NCBI RefSeq assembly: GCF_902148845.1
Contig: NW_021941229.1
Coordinates: 23,840,159 to 23,904,158, forward strand
Source of the DNA: Salarias fasciatus
Lineage: Eukaryota; Chordata; Actinopteri; Blenniiformes; Blenniidae
Reading direction: 5' to 3'
DNA: 64,000 nt
The notes beneath the pieces were generated by a model, which worked only from the letters and a program-made list of their open reading frames with translations, was not told where the DNA came from and ran no database searches. Shown here in pieces: positions 54,042-64,000 of the stretch. Within the stretch, counting starts at the first letter, position 1. The number at the start of each line of letters is the position of its first letter. The translations under genes were made by a program, and so were the position numbers.

Positions 54042-56130
54042 TGAAAATTGAAAAAAAAAATTTTTTTTTGATAATTTTCACTTTATTTTGGAGGTAAGGC
54101 TACAGGAAGACCATCCATGAGTGAAAATTAAATTAAATAAATAAAAAAAAAAAAAACATTGATAATTTTCACTTTATTTTGGAGGTAAGACCATACATGA
54201 GAGAAAATTGAAAAACAATTTTTTTGATGATTTTCTCTTAATTTTATAGGTAAAGTTATAGTAAGACCATCTATGAGTGAAAATTAAAAAAAAAAAAAAA
54301 CATTGATAAATTTCACTTTATTTTGGAGGTCAGGCTATAGTAAGTAGTAAGATCATCGATGAGTGAAAATAAAAAAATTGTGTGAGAATGATGAGTGATG
54401 AGTGAAAATTGAAAAGAAAATATTGGTCATGTTTCATTTATTTTGGAGGTAAGGCTATAGCAAGACCATCCATGAGAGAAAATTGGAAAAAAAAAAAAAA
54501 AATTGATAATTTTCACTTTATTTTGGAGGTCAGCCTATAGTAAGACCACCCATGAGTGAAAATTAAAAAAAAAAAATTGATAGATTTCACTTTATTTTGG
54601 AGGTCAGGCTATAGTAAGTAGTAAGTAAGACCATTGATGAGTGAAAAAAAAAATTGGTTTTGATAGTTTTCACTTTATTTTGGAGGAAAGGCCATAGTAA
54701 GACCATCTATGAGTGAAATTTGAAAAAAAAATTATTTTTTTTTTTATAATTTTCGCTTTATTTTGGAGGTAAGGCCATCCATGAGTGAAAATTGAAAAAA
54801 TATATATTGGTCATTTTTTATTTATTTTGGAGGTCAGGCTATAGTAAGACCATCCATGAGAGAAAATTGAAAAAAAGAAAACACTGATAAATTTAAATTT
54901 ATTTTGGAGGTAGCGAGTGAAAATGAAAAAAAGCATTTTTTTTTTTTTATAATTTTCACTTAATTTTATAGGTAAGGTTAATAGTAAGACCATCCATGAG
55001 TGAAAATTGAAAAAAATAATATTGGTCATATTTCATTTATTTTGGAGGTAAGGCTATAGCAAGACCATCCATGAGAGAAAATTGAAAAAACAAATTTTTT
55101 GATGATTTTCACTTAATTTTATTGTTAAGGTTAATAGTAAGACCATCCATGATTGAAAAAAAAAAAAAAAAAAAAAAAAAAAAACATTGACAAATTTCAC
55201 TTTATTTTGGAGGTCAGACTATAGTATCTAGTAAGTAAGACCATCGATGAGTGAAAAAAAATGTTTTTGATAATTTTTACTTTATTTTGGAGGTAAGGCT
55301 ATAGTAAGACCACCGATGATTGAAAATTGAAAAAAAATATTCGTAATTTTCACTTTATTTTGGAGGTAAGACCAGATATTGGTCATTTTTAATTTATTTT
55401 GGAGGTCAGGCTATAGTGAGACCATCCATGAGTGAAAATTGAAAAAAAAAGAAAAAACATTGATAAATTTCACTTTATTTTGGAGGTCAGGCTATAGTAA
55501 GACCATCCATGAGTGAAAATTAAAGGAAAAAAAAAAAAACATTGATAATTTTCACTTTATTTTGGAGGTAAGCCCACCCATGAGTGAAAATTGAAAAAAA
55601 AAATATTGGTCATATTTCATTTATTTTGGAGGTAAGACCATCCATGAGAGAAAATTGAAAAACTAATTTTTTTGATGATTTTCACTAAATTTTATAGGTA
55701 AGCCTATAGTAAGACCATCCATGAGCAAAAATTGAAAAAAAAATATTATAATGTTTAATTTATTTTGGAGGTAAGCCTATAGTAAGACCATCCATGAGTG
55801 AAAATTAAAAACAAACAAAAAAAAAACATTGATAAATTTCACTTTAATTTGGAGGTCAGGCTATAGTAACTAGTAAGTAAGACCATCGACGAGTGAAAAT
55901 AAAAAAAAAATGTTTTTGATAATTTTTACTTTATTTTGGAGGTAAGGCTATAGTAAGACCACCGATGATTGAAAATTAAAAAAACATTTTTTTTTGATAA
56001 TTTTCACTTCATTTTATAGGTAAGGTTAATAGTAAGACCATCGATGAGTGAAAATCAAATATATATACATATATTGATAATGTTTAATTTATTTTGGAGG
56101 TAAGGCTATAGTAAGACCATCCATGAATGA

Positions 56131-56173
<43 letters not shown>

Positions 56174-56990
56174 AATTTTCACTTTATTTTGGAGGTAAGA
56201 CCACCCATGAGTAAAAATTGAAAAAAAAAATATTGGTCATATTTCATTTATTTTGGAGGTAAGACCATCCATGAGAGAAAATTGAAAAACTAATTTTTTG
56301 ATGATTTTCACTAAATTTTATAGGTAAGCCTATAGTAAGACCATCCATGAGCAAAAACTGAAAAAAAAAAATTATGTTTAATTTATTTTGGAGGTAAGCC
56401 TATAGTAAGAACATCTGAGTGAAAATTGAAAAAAAAGAAAAAAAACATTGATAAATTTCATTTTATTTTGGAGGTCAGGCTATAGTAAGTAGTAAGATCA
56501 TCGATGAGTGAAAATAAAAAAAAAAATTGTGTGAGAATGATGAGTGATGAGTGAAAATTGAAAAAAAATATTGGTCATGTTTAATTTATTTTGGAGGGAA
56601 GGCTATCGCAAGACCATCCATGAGTCAAAATTACAAAAAAAAAAAACATTGATAATTTTCACTTTATTTTGGAGGTCAGGCTATAGTAAGTAGTAAGACC
56701 ACCGATGATTGAAAATTAAAAAAAAATTTTTTTTTGATAATTTTCACTTAATTTTATAGGTAAGGTTAATAGCAAGACCATCGATGAGTGAAAAAATCAA
56801 ATATATATACATATATTGATAATTTTTAATTTATTTTGGAGGTAAGGCTATAGTAAGACCATCCATGAGAGAAAATTGAAAGGTTGAAATTGAAGAAAAA
56901 AAATATATTGATAAATTTTACTTTATTTTGGAGGTAAGGCCAAGGGAAAGTAAGACCATCTTTTAGTGAAAACTGAGAAAAATATACTGA
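54041..56990. repeat. AT-rich satellite array of about 40 hairpin-forming units
   Basis: Tandem units of about 70-80 bp, consensus AATTTTCACTTTATTTTGG, AGGTAAGGCTATAGTAAGAC, CATCCATGAGTGAAAATT, then a poly-A tract of varying length. AATTTTCACT at the start of a unit is the reverse complement of AGTGAAAATT at its end, so each unit can fold with a 10-bp stem. Units differ (GGAGGTCAGG, TTATAGGTAAGG and AGTAAGTAGTAAG variants). Larger blocks recur, for example the pair near 55600-55790 and 56225-56400. Confidence 0.9.
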
Positions 56991-57009
56991 TATATATATA
57001 TATAATCTA

Positions 57010-57215
57010 TAATTCTTCTCAAGTTTGCCTCATTCTCACTATTCCTCCAACTTTACTATTTTCTCATTTGTGCTTCTTCGTGTGCGACGTTTGGAAAAAG
57101 GCTGCCAAGATTTCTACTAAACTAAACTCTGCGTATATGCTAATGAAGGGACTTTTATACCAGTTAGTTCTCCTCTGTTCATTGTTTGAAATGGGAAAAG
57201 TCACTTTTTGGAAAG
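57010..57215. repeat. second copy of the nup188 3' end
   Basis: Direct duplicate of 53848-54041. By eye, 57058-57215 differs from the first copy at only two bases; the left part is more diverged. One difference turns the poly(A) signal AATAAA into AATGAA. It flanks the far side of the satellite array. Confidence 0.92.
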
Positions 57216-57989
57216 GAGATTTTCTCTTCAAATGAAACTAAACTAAAATGAGAGCGACAGGCTTCATTTGTTCACGTTTCTTTACTGCATTTGCACATAA
57301 TTTCTTCAACACGCAGAACCTAAAGCTTCCTATACATGAACCGGCAGATGAAAACAGTAATAAAATACACTTTTTTTTTGTTCTTACAAAAAGAAGAAAA
57401 ATATGTAAAATAGCAGAGATAAGTATATACAGAGGATTTAAAACTTTTACAGCTTCAGTACCTAAAATTAACCATGTGCAATAGTAAGGTGACGGTTTGA
57501 CAGCAGGATGAAGAGGAAGAGGAGCTGCAGCTTCAGGAGCCGCCGCTGCAGGATTCCGACCGCGCGCCGCTCTGCTCGGGCCGACCGTCCGCTACTGTCC
57601 ATTGAGCGGCACCTCCTGGAAGGAGCAGACGGGCTGATGAGGGGAGGAGGCAGGAGGAGGCGGAACCAGACGCATGCAGCAGCCAGCGCACATCTGCATT
57701 CAAGCTGTTGACATTTTGTTAAGATGCTTTGGAACTTTGAACGTCAGTAAACGTAAAAAAAGTAAAAGCTCCCCCGAGTGTGACCAGTAGATAAGTAGGG
57801 GGGGGGGGGGAGATAATTCAGGTGTTGTCTTATTTTGAAGAAATTTATTTTCAATTTTGTTTAAAATTTGTGTCATTTAAGTACATATTATGGTTGTTTC
57901 GTTTACAATTTCCTGCATCTGTCCTTTATTGGTGAAAAAGCTAAACAAAAAAATTTCATAAATTTGACTTAAAAAAAGTGATAAGTCCA
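57216..57989. other. intergenic, possible 3' end of the myomegalin-like gene
   Basis: A CG-richer block at 57505-57690 stands out. On the minus strand, a CTCCTTCCAG acceptor-like site there could open a terminal exon of pde4dip, but the reading is not family-like. A G run lies at 57799-57810. Confidence 0.25.
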
Positions 57990-58320
57990 TTCAATGGTGA
58001 AAAAAGAGATTTTTTTTTTCATAATTTTCACTTTAAAAAGTGGTAGGGCTATAGTAGGACCATTTCTTGGTGTAATTTTAAAAAAATACAAAAAATTTTT
58101 TTTTCATAATTTTGACTTTAAAAAAGTGGTAAGGCCATTTACTGGTAAAAAAAATGCAAAAAACATTGAATGAAAAATTAAAAAACAAAAACAAAAACAT
58201 TTTTTCATAATTTTGACTTTAAAAAGTGGTAAGACTATAGTAAGACCATTTATTGGTGAAAAAAAAAAAAGCAAAAAATGTTTTTCATAATTTTGACTTT
58301 AAACAGTGGTAAGGTTTAAA
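57990..58320. repeat. diverged relative of the nup188-side satellite
   Basis: Four to five tandem units containing TTTTTCATAATTTTGACTTT, then AAAAAGTGGTAAG with an optional CTATAGTAAGACCATT, then ATTGGTGAAAAA. The core CTATAGTAAGACCAT is shared with the main array, while the flanking stem sequence differs. Confidence 0.75.
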
Positions 58321-58354
58321 AATTTCCTTTGTCCGTCTTTTTCCTCACGTATTG

Positions 58355-58515
58355 TTTAAGTCTTTTTTTTTTTAAATGACTAAAACTGGACTAAAACCTC
58401 TTTGGTTTTCGTCGACTAAAACTAGACTAAAACTACGAGGAGCAGAAATGACTAAAACGTGACTAGAACTAATGAGGATTTTGTCCAAACGACTAAGACT
58501 AAAACTAAATCAAAA
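58355..58515. repeat. ACTAAAACT-type minisatellite
   Basis: Repeated GACTAAAACTAGACTAAAAC words with variants. The next 130 bp include GGCCCACGGGCCTTATGTTGGACAACCCTG, which resembles the end of a common fish hAT element. Confidence 0.6.
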
Positions 58516-59160
58516 TAAGCTGCCAAAAACAACACTGCTCCAGAAATCTGTTTTTTGTGAAATTTTTTCAGTTTGCTTGGTGATTTTGAAGGCCGGATTG
58601 GAGCCTCATGTGGACTGGTTTTGGCCCACGGGCCTTATGTTGGACAACCCTGATGTAAGAACGACATGCTTCATTTGGAGGCATTCAAACATCCCGTGTG
58701 CTTCCATCCCCTTCAAGCCTCGGGAGTGAAACCAGAAACCTTCGTCCTGTATTCTGAGTGTTAATCTGACCTGATCAGTTTGAGAGGAATGGTCAAATCA
58801 ATCCAGGGTTTTCCAGCTGAGCTCAACGTCTCCAAAGCAAACAAGCATTCGGCACAAAATGTCAAACTCGTCTCAGCGTCTTCATGCAGCGTGAGATGTG
58901 CTTTGTGATTTCCACTTACTCCAACTTCACTAACACACACACACTCACACACACTTCCTGTGGCGCTGGCGTCATGCAGCAGATGGAGTCGCGCTCCACA
59001 CTGACCTGTCGCCGCCGCTCCGCTCAGGGCTTTCAGCCCAAACAGGCTGCAGTAATTTGTCTACCGTTCATTGAGCGACAGGAGGAAGGAGAAGACGGGT
59101 TGAGTGACTGATGCTCTGAGCGCCGCCGCGCCACGCCATCGGTGTCTGGGCTCCACTCAC

Positions 59161-62100
59161 CTCCAGATTCCCTCGGGCTTTCTTCAGCACGCCGTGAGTC
59201 AGAGACACTGCAGAGAGGAAGAAGAGAACGTCTCTGATTTACACCTTAGATCATGTCAAACTGATCATCTCATTGATGAGCATCTTCATCAGTTTACTGA
59301 CTGTCTAGCATCTGGATTTGGATATATATATATATTTTTTTTTACAAATATGAACAAGTGAACGTGAAGAAAAATACAAGTTATATAAAAATAAACTGAC
59401 GTCTGTCATGAGACAACAGAAGAAGGGCTACAAGAGTAAAATACTGGAGGAGAGTAAAAACAACCAAAGGATTTGGAAAGTCATTAATAGCATTATTCTG
59501 GGAAATCATGATAAATTCAAACTTCCCAATTATTTTATCAATGGTTCTAACAGGAGATCACTTAAGACGTATTGTTGAAGATTTCAGTGACTGTTCTGCG
59601 GGTATTATTGGCCCTACTGGTGATAAACAAGATAAGTTTGATCTGATAGATTAAAATTGTAAGAAAACTAAAGAACAAAAGATCAACAGACATAAATTCC
59701 ATTGATATGTTGATTATTAGAGAAGTCTTCCGTTATATTATGAGACCACTCACACACACATCTAATTTGTTTTCCTGATAACATGAAGCCAGCTGAAACA
59801 CTGCGCGGCCAACTCCAGATCAATATCGCTTCTTCCTCAGGTTTCTAAAATACGAGGAAACTCTGTGACACAACTGGATTCATTCATCTCTAAACATGAA
59901 ATATTAGGTGAAAATCAGTTTGGATTTAGAGAAAACAGAACAACTACTCAAGCAGCAATGCAGACGGCACAGGTGTGCTGAAGTTTGTTATTTTGTTTTG
60001 TTCTTGGAGAAACCTGAAGGAACTATTGAAAATCCTCAAATCCTGGTTTGATATGAATAAATGATCTCTGACTATCAAGACAACAAAACTCGTGATTTTT
60101 GGAAAACAAAAAGAAACAAATTATAATATTGAATTGAAAATCTGTAACGCTAAAACTGAACAAGTTTTTGATGGACCACAAACTATCTTGAAAAAAAAAA
60201 CCAAAAACACATTGATGATATAAAAGGGAAGATTTCAAAGTCACTGGAAGTTCTGGACAAATCAGGAGACGTGTTGAACTACAGGGCTAAACTGTTCTCT
60301 TATTCTTCCTTCCATGGCTTCCTGTGGAAATCAGCCACCAAATCAACTAGAAACACAATAAATATCTTACAGGAATGAGAAAAACGTTTCAGAAACAAAA
60401 GAAATTATTTTTGTCACACAAATCCACTATTTACCAAATCACATATTATGAAACTGAATGACTTGTTTTTTTCTAGAATAATGCAAATTCTGTTCGGAGT
60501 AAACTCACAGTCACTTCTAGATTCTTTCAGAAGTTGTTTTTAAAAAGAGAGAGTCGGTTTCACCTGTGTGGTGTTTCGGTTTTCGCTCTGTCCAAAGCAA
60601 ACAGCTGTGAGGAGGCGAGTTTCTTTCACTGGAGTTAAACTTTGGAGAGACGTGAACATCGATTTAAAAATGTGTAACTCAGGCATGTTGTAAAAAGGAT
60701 GCTTTGCAAATCAATTTTTGAGAGTTAAAATTGTGAATGATTTCTTTTCTTTCTGTGTGTTGTTTTTCTTTCTTTTTTCTTAATTTATGTTATATGACAG
60801 CTGAAAGACTGTAGATACAGTTCAGGAAGCTTCCTGCTTCTGCCTCATCCTGTTCAGTCAGCTTGTTAAACCCTTACAGTCGTTTTGTTTTTACCGTTTT
60901 CATTTCCATCTGGTTTATGTTTCCAATTATTCACTTCTTAAATCTTCCATTTTATTCCTCTGATTAATAAATAATTGCCTCATTTTTTTCTTTCTATTGG
61001 ACTATTTTGTCTTCTGTGTGTTTAACACATTGGATTTTTTCTCTCCTGAACAACTTGAGATAAAAATAAAATATTAATGAATTAATTACTGAAAACTGTC
61101 AGATGGGCCACAGTCAATAGGTGAAGATATCTGAGGTCAACAGAAACAATAAAACACATCTCAAGCCCTTCCGGTGTGTTTGGCGTGTTTTGCTCACGCT
61201 GGTCGATGATGACTCTCTCCATCCCCTCCTTCAGCTGGTTGGTCGTCCGCAGACGCTTCACGGCGCCGCTCAGCATCCTCTCCTGCTGCGACAGGCGGCT
61301 CTTCAGCCGGCTGATCTCCGTCTTCAGCAGCTCGTCCTGCTGGTGGTTGTTGCTGCCGTCTGCGGCGGCGCCCCCCGCCGGCAGAGAGACCCTCCACAGC
61401 AGCTTGAGCAGCCGGCCGGCCTCCTCCATCAGCTGCTGCATGGCGCTCACGCTGCCGGACAGAGTCTGGAGCTGCTGCTGCTGCTGCTCCGCCTGCCAGA
61501 ACAAACTCACGGTTAGCGACACGCCTGCTCACAGACGGACTCCCAGGATTCCCGGACGGCGTCCCCGACCTGCTCGTCGCGGCCGCGCCGCTGGAGCGTG
61601 TACACACACTCCTGCAGCTGTGCGTCCATGCAGCGCGCCAGCCGCCGGCCCTCGTGGATCTGCTTGCGGAGGGCGTTGAAGTCTTCGATCAGGCCCAGGA
61701 CGTGGCGGCCGTGGCGGCCGGCCCACATGCGGTGACCCGGCACCAGGCGGGACGGGGCGCCGGAGACGCTGTCGCCGGAGCTGCTGCTGAGCGAGCCTCC
61801 GTCCACGTCTGGGAGAAACAAGAGTCCGGCGTCAACCTGTTCGTTTCACAGAGGACTCGGAACGCCGCCTTGACTCCCCCCTGCTCTCTTACCGTGCTGG
61901 AAGCCGGCGTGCTCGCTGCGCGTCTGAAAGGCGTGCTGGTGAGCGTCGGCGCCGTCCCGACCCGGAGACCTGCCGCCTTCATCTGGGACACAAGCGAGAG
62001 ACGGCGGCTCGTCAGCCGGCGGCTCGCTCTGCCTGCGCCCGGCGGCGCGGCGCGGCGGCGCTCACCTGGCGAGGACAGCAGGTAGTTGATGTTGATGGTC

Positions 62101-63431
62101 TCGGAGCGGTTGGCTCCTCGCAGCAGCTGCTCCTCCAGACGCTGCCGCAGCGCCGTGTTGGTCTGGATGCTTCGCTCCAGCTGCAGCCGCAGGTGGCGGA
62201 TCTCGCTCAGCAGCTCGCTCAGGTCCACGGAGGAGGAGGAGGAGGCGGGGCCAGGGGCGGGGCCGGGGGCGGGGTCCTGCACGGCTTCCCTGCACTCTGC
62301 ATCGTCACAGAGAAAGTTAGAGCGTTTGTCCAGCAGAGGGCAGCAACGAGTCCATGTTCCTGGACTGTGAGTCTCATTCAGTCTCAAAGCTGATTTACAC
62401 AAAAAACATGATTTTACATTAAAAAAATTAAAAGGTATTAATTCTTCTCAAATCAAACAAAAAATCTGCATGAAATCTTAAATTCACATGAATGCTACGT
62501 TCAGAAAAACCTTTTTAACTTTTTCAATACTTGCAAAGTTCATATTCTGTTTCAAAATGACGAACAAAAATATCTCAATAAAACAATTTATTCTTTCAAA
62601 TGTTGAGAAATTAATCATTACTGCATCAAAAAGTGTATTTTAATCAGTACAAAAGTGTTAAAATCGAGAATTCATGTGGGGAAATTCAGATGACTGGAGG
62701 TGAAATACTTGTCTTTTAGATCAGATGGAAATTTAGACTCAGCTCAGGACATCTGTATCTCTTTATATTATTTTTTTTTACGTTATTATCAACAAAATAC
62801 ATTTAAAACACGACAAACAAGGAAATCTATTAGCTCCAGTGATCATAACTGAGAGTAAGTGAAACAAAATTGAAAGTCACATTTCACATGTTGACTTGAT
62901 TTTTTTTTCTGGTGTTAAAGTGGAGATGTTCCCGCTCTTCGGCTGCATTAAATGACGAAACCCACGAAGCTTCCTGAAACGGCGGTGAGGCGGCAGTGTG
63001 TTACCGTGGCGTCTGGACTCGCTCTTCATCTTCTCGTGAACTTGCAGCTCGACTCGGAGCGACTGGAGGAGGTGCTGCGAGTCGGACAGCTGCTGCCTCT
63101 GGAGCTTCACCTCGCTCTGCAGTCTGGAAACAAGCATTCAGGAAACAGCCGTAACATTAGAACCACTGATCAACTCTGATGGCTTCTTTACGACGGCGCC
63201 TGATGTGTTGAAAGCAGCCAGTCTAACAATCTGACAATATGATGTTTTCTATTAAACAGACTAAACCCCGATCCACCCTGTCACACTCATACACACTCAC
63301 ACACACCGTCCCAGTGAGTGAAAGCGAGAGGAGTGAGTCCTGGTCCCAGTGTAAACGAGACTCCTGGTTTTTAGTTTCAGCCTCACTCAACTGTGTCAGT
63401 GGGATCCGGGGTTAACGGGTCACCTGCTGCT

Positions 63432-63480
<49 letters not shown>

Positions 63481-64000
63481 ACCTGTGCAGCTCCTCCTTG
63501 CTGTACTGCAGTGAGTCCTGCAGCTGGGCGTTCTCCTGGCCGCTGTGCTCCAGGCGCTCCTGCAGGCGGCCGTTCTCGTCCCGCAGAGCATCGCACTCGC
63601 TCCTGCTCTGCTCCAGCTTGGCCGTCCGCCGCGCCAGAGTCTCTCGCAGCTTGTCGTTCTCCTTCTGCTTGTCTGACGGAGAGAAAAACAAAACGAGCGT
63701 AACTCGTGAAGGTGATGGAAGCACCAGTTTTACCCGGGATGGCTGGAGTGTTGTCTTCACCTCTGGACCCCAGGCTCAGCTGCTCTTTCAGGGCCTGGTT
63801 TTGTCCCCAGAGGAACCGAACTTCATTCGCCAGCTGACTCTGCTCTTCGTTACCGTGGATGAAGATGTTGGTGGCCGCTGCACGCAGATCACAAACTTCA
63901 ACCCTCACCGAACTGATCGGGACGTCGCTGCTCGAGAGGCACGCGGGCGGCGGCGGGCTGCTCACCGGGGTCTTTCTCCACCTCGGCCAGTCTCCTCTCC
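59161..64000 (-). CDS. pde4dip: myomegalin-like protein, C-terminal part (partial)
   Basis: Coiled-coil scaffold that anchors gamma-tubulin and partner proteins at Golgi and centrosome. Minus-strand exons with matching phases: 63966-64000 (continues beyond the window), 63761-63877, 63483-63672, 63005-63123, 62066-62296, 61893-61982, 61570-61808, 61198-61492 and 59161-59207. Landmarks: coiled coils (ARRTAKLEQSRSECDALRDE), LRLQLERSIQTNTALRQRLE, the cnn-2-type motif GRHVLGLIEDFNALRKQI, LLKLLWRVSLPAGG and LTHGVLKKARGNLE. SRLVPGHRMWAG-GRHVLGLIED and LKLLWRVSLP match human PDE4DIP better than CDK5RAP2 (LTMFWRAALP). The end after NLE is unresolved. A 41-nt exon at 59006-59046 is possible, or read-through to a stop after about 30 codons. 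The 2-kb last intron holds a LINE remnant. Confidence 0.8.
59400..60740 (+). mobile_element. 3' part of a decayed LINE (CR1/L2/Rex1-type group)
   Basis: Plus-strand translation in shifting frames shows reverse-transcriptase landmarks: HEILGENQFGFRENRTTTQA (near 59900), LTIKTTKLVIFGKQKE (near 60070), HIDDIKGKISKSLEVLDKSG (near 60215) and the C-terminal region RKTFQKQKKLFLSHKSTIYQ. Several stops and frameshifts interrupt it and the N-terminal part is missing, so it is dead. It lies antisense in the last intron of the myomegalin-like gene. Confidence 0.75.
62297..63004 (-). other. pde4dip: pde4dip intron, nothing notable
   Basis: AT-rich intron between two coding exons, with A/T runs only. Confidence 0.5.
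63434..63477. repeat. (GT)n microsatellite next to a pde4dip donor
   Basis: About 22 GT units on the plus strand. On the gene's own strand this is (AC)n starting a few nt after the donor GTACGCACAC of the exon 63483-63672. Confidence 0.95.

Noticed and set aside
54041-56990. Possible CRISPR-like array
   Set aside because: Units are contiguous satellite repeats with poly-A linkers, not identical repeats with unique spacers, and the DNA is from a fish.
53547-61000. SH3GLB2, the human neighbour of NUP188
   Set aside because: I looked for BAR- and SH3-domain exons on both strands after nup188 and saw none.
61198-64000. Assignment of the right-edge gene to CDK5RAP2
   Set aside because: CDK5RAP2 shares the cnn-2-type end, but LKLLWRVSLP, SRLV-GH--WA-GRHVLGLIED and KARGNLE match myomegalin better. 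It remains the main alternative.

Overview
This is nuclear DNA of a ray-finned fish, most likely a teleost. The protein-coding genes are split by short GT-AG introns and match human proteins over most of their length. The non-coding DNA is full of long (GT)n/(AC)n runs, hAT- and Harbinger-like DNA transposons, a LINE remnant and Ty3/Gypsy fossils, a mix typical of fish. No bacterial, organellar or CRISPR sequence is present, and I saw no tRNA or rRNA gene.

Layout: uck1 (minus, 448-2917) and dnlz (minus, 3786-5201) lie at the left. Then come lrrc8a (plus, 5' exon about 7.1-7.4 kb, coding 13874-18776), a repeat-rich stretch (about 22.6-28.9 kb), phyhd1 (plus, 29266-33947), dolk (minus, one coding exon, 36520-38091) and nup188 (plus, 42 coding exons, 41146-53546). 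A 3-kb AT-rich satellite follows, then the 3' part of a myomegalin-like gene (pde4dip, minus, running off the right edge). The order and strands lrrc8a(+) phyhd1(+) dolk(-) nup188(+) are those of human 9q34.11. The neighbours on both sides differ from the human ones.

The genes do not form a pathway. They are housekeeping or cell-biology genes: pyrimidine salvage (uck1), mitochondrial Hsp70 escort (dnlz), volume-regulated anion channel (lrrc8a), Fe(II)/2-oxoglutarate dioxygenase (phyhd1), dolichol phosphorylation for glycosylation (dolk), nuclear pore inner ring (nup188) and a centrosome/Golgi microtubule scaffold (pde4dip). Exon phases were checked by hand. nup188 sums to 1749 codons plus stop, the human length.

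Most interesting: (1) nup188 intron 38 is framed by complementary (AC)n and (GT)n runs that could fold the splice sites together, and a pde4dip intron shows a weaker version. (2) A hairpin-forming satellite of about 40 units lies just past the nup188 polyadenylation site, with the nup188 3' end duplicated on its far side. (3) An unrecognised three-exon, 106-aa open reading frame lies at 25869-26704. (4) A Harbinger-like element sits inside a palindromic element whose other arm confirms the empty site. (5) A hAT element carries three TCTCGCGAGA sites, the motif also present in the uck1 promoter. (6) A transposon edge in lrrc8a intron 2 could supply an alternative stop and poly(A) signal.
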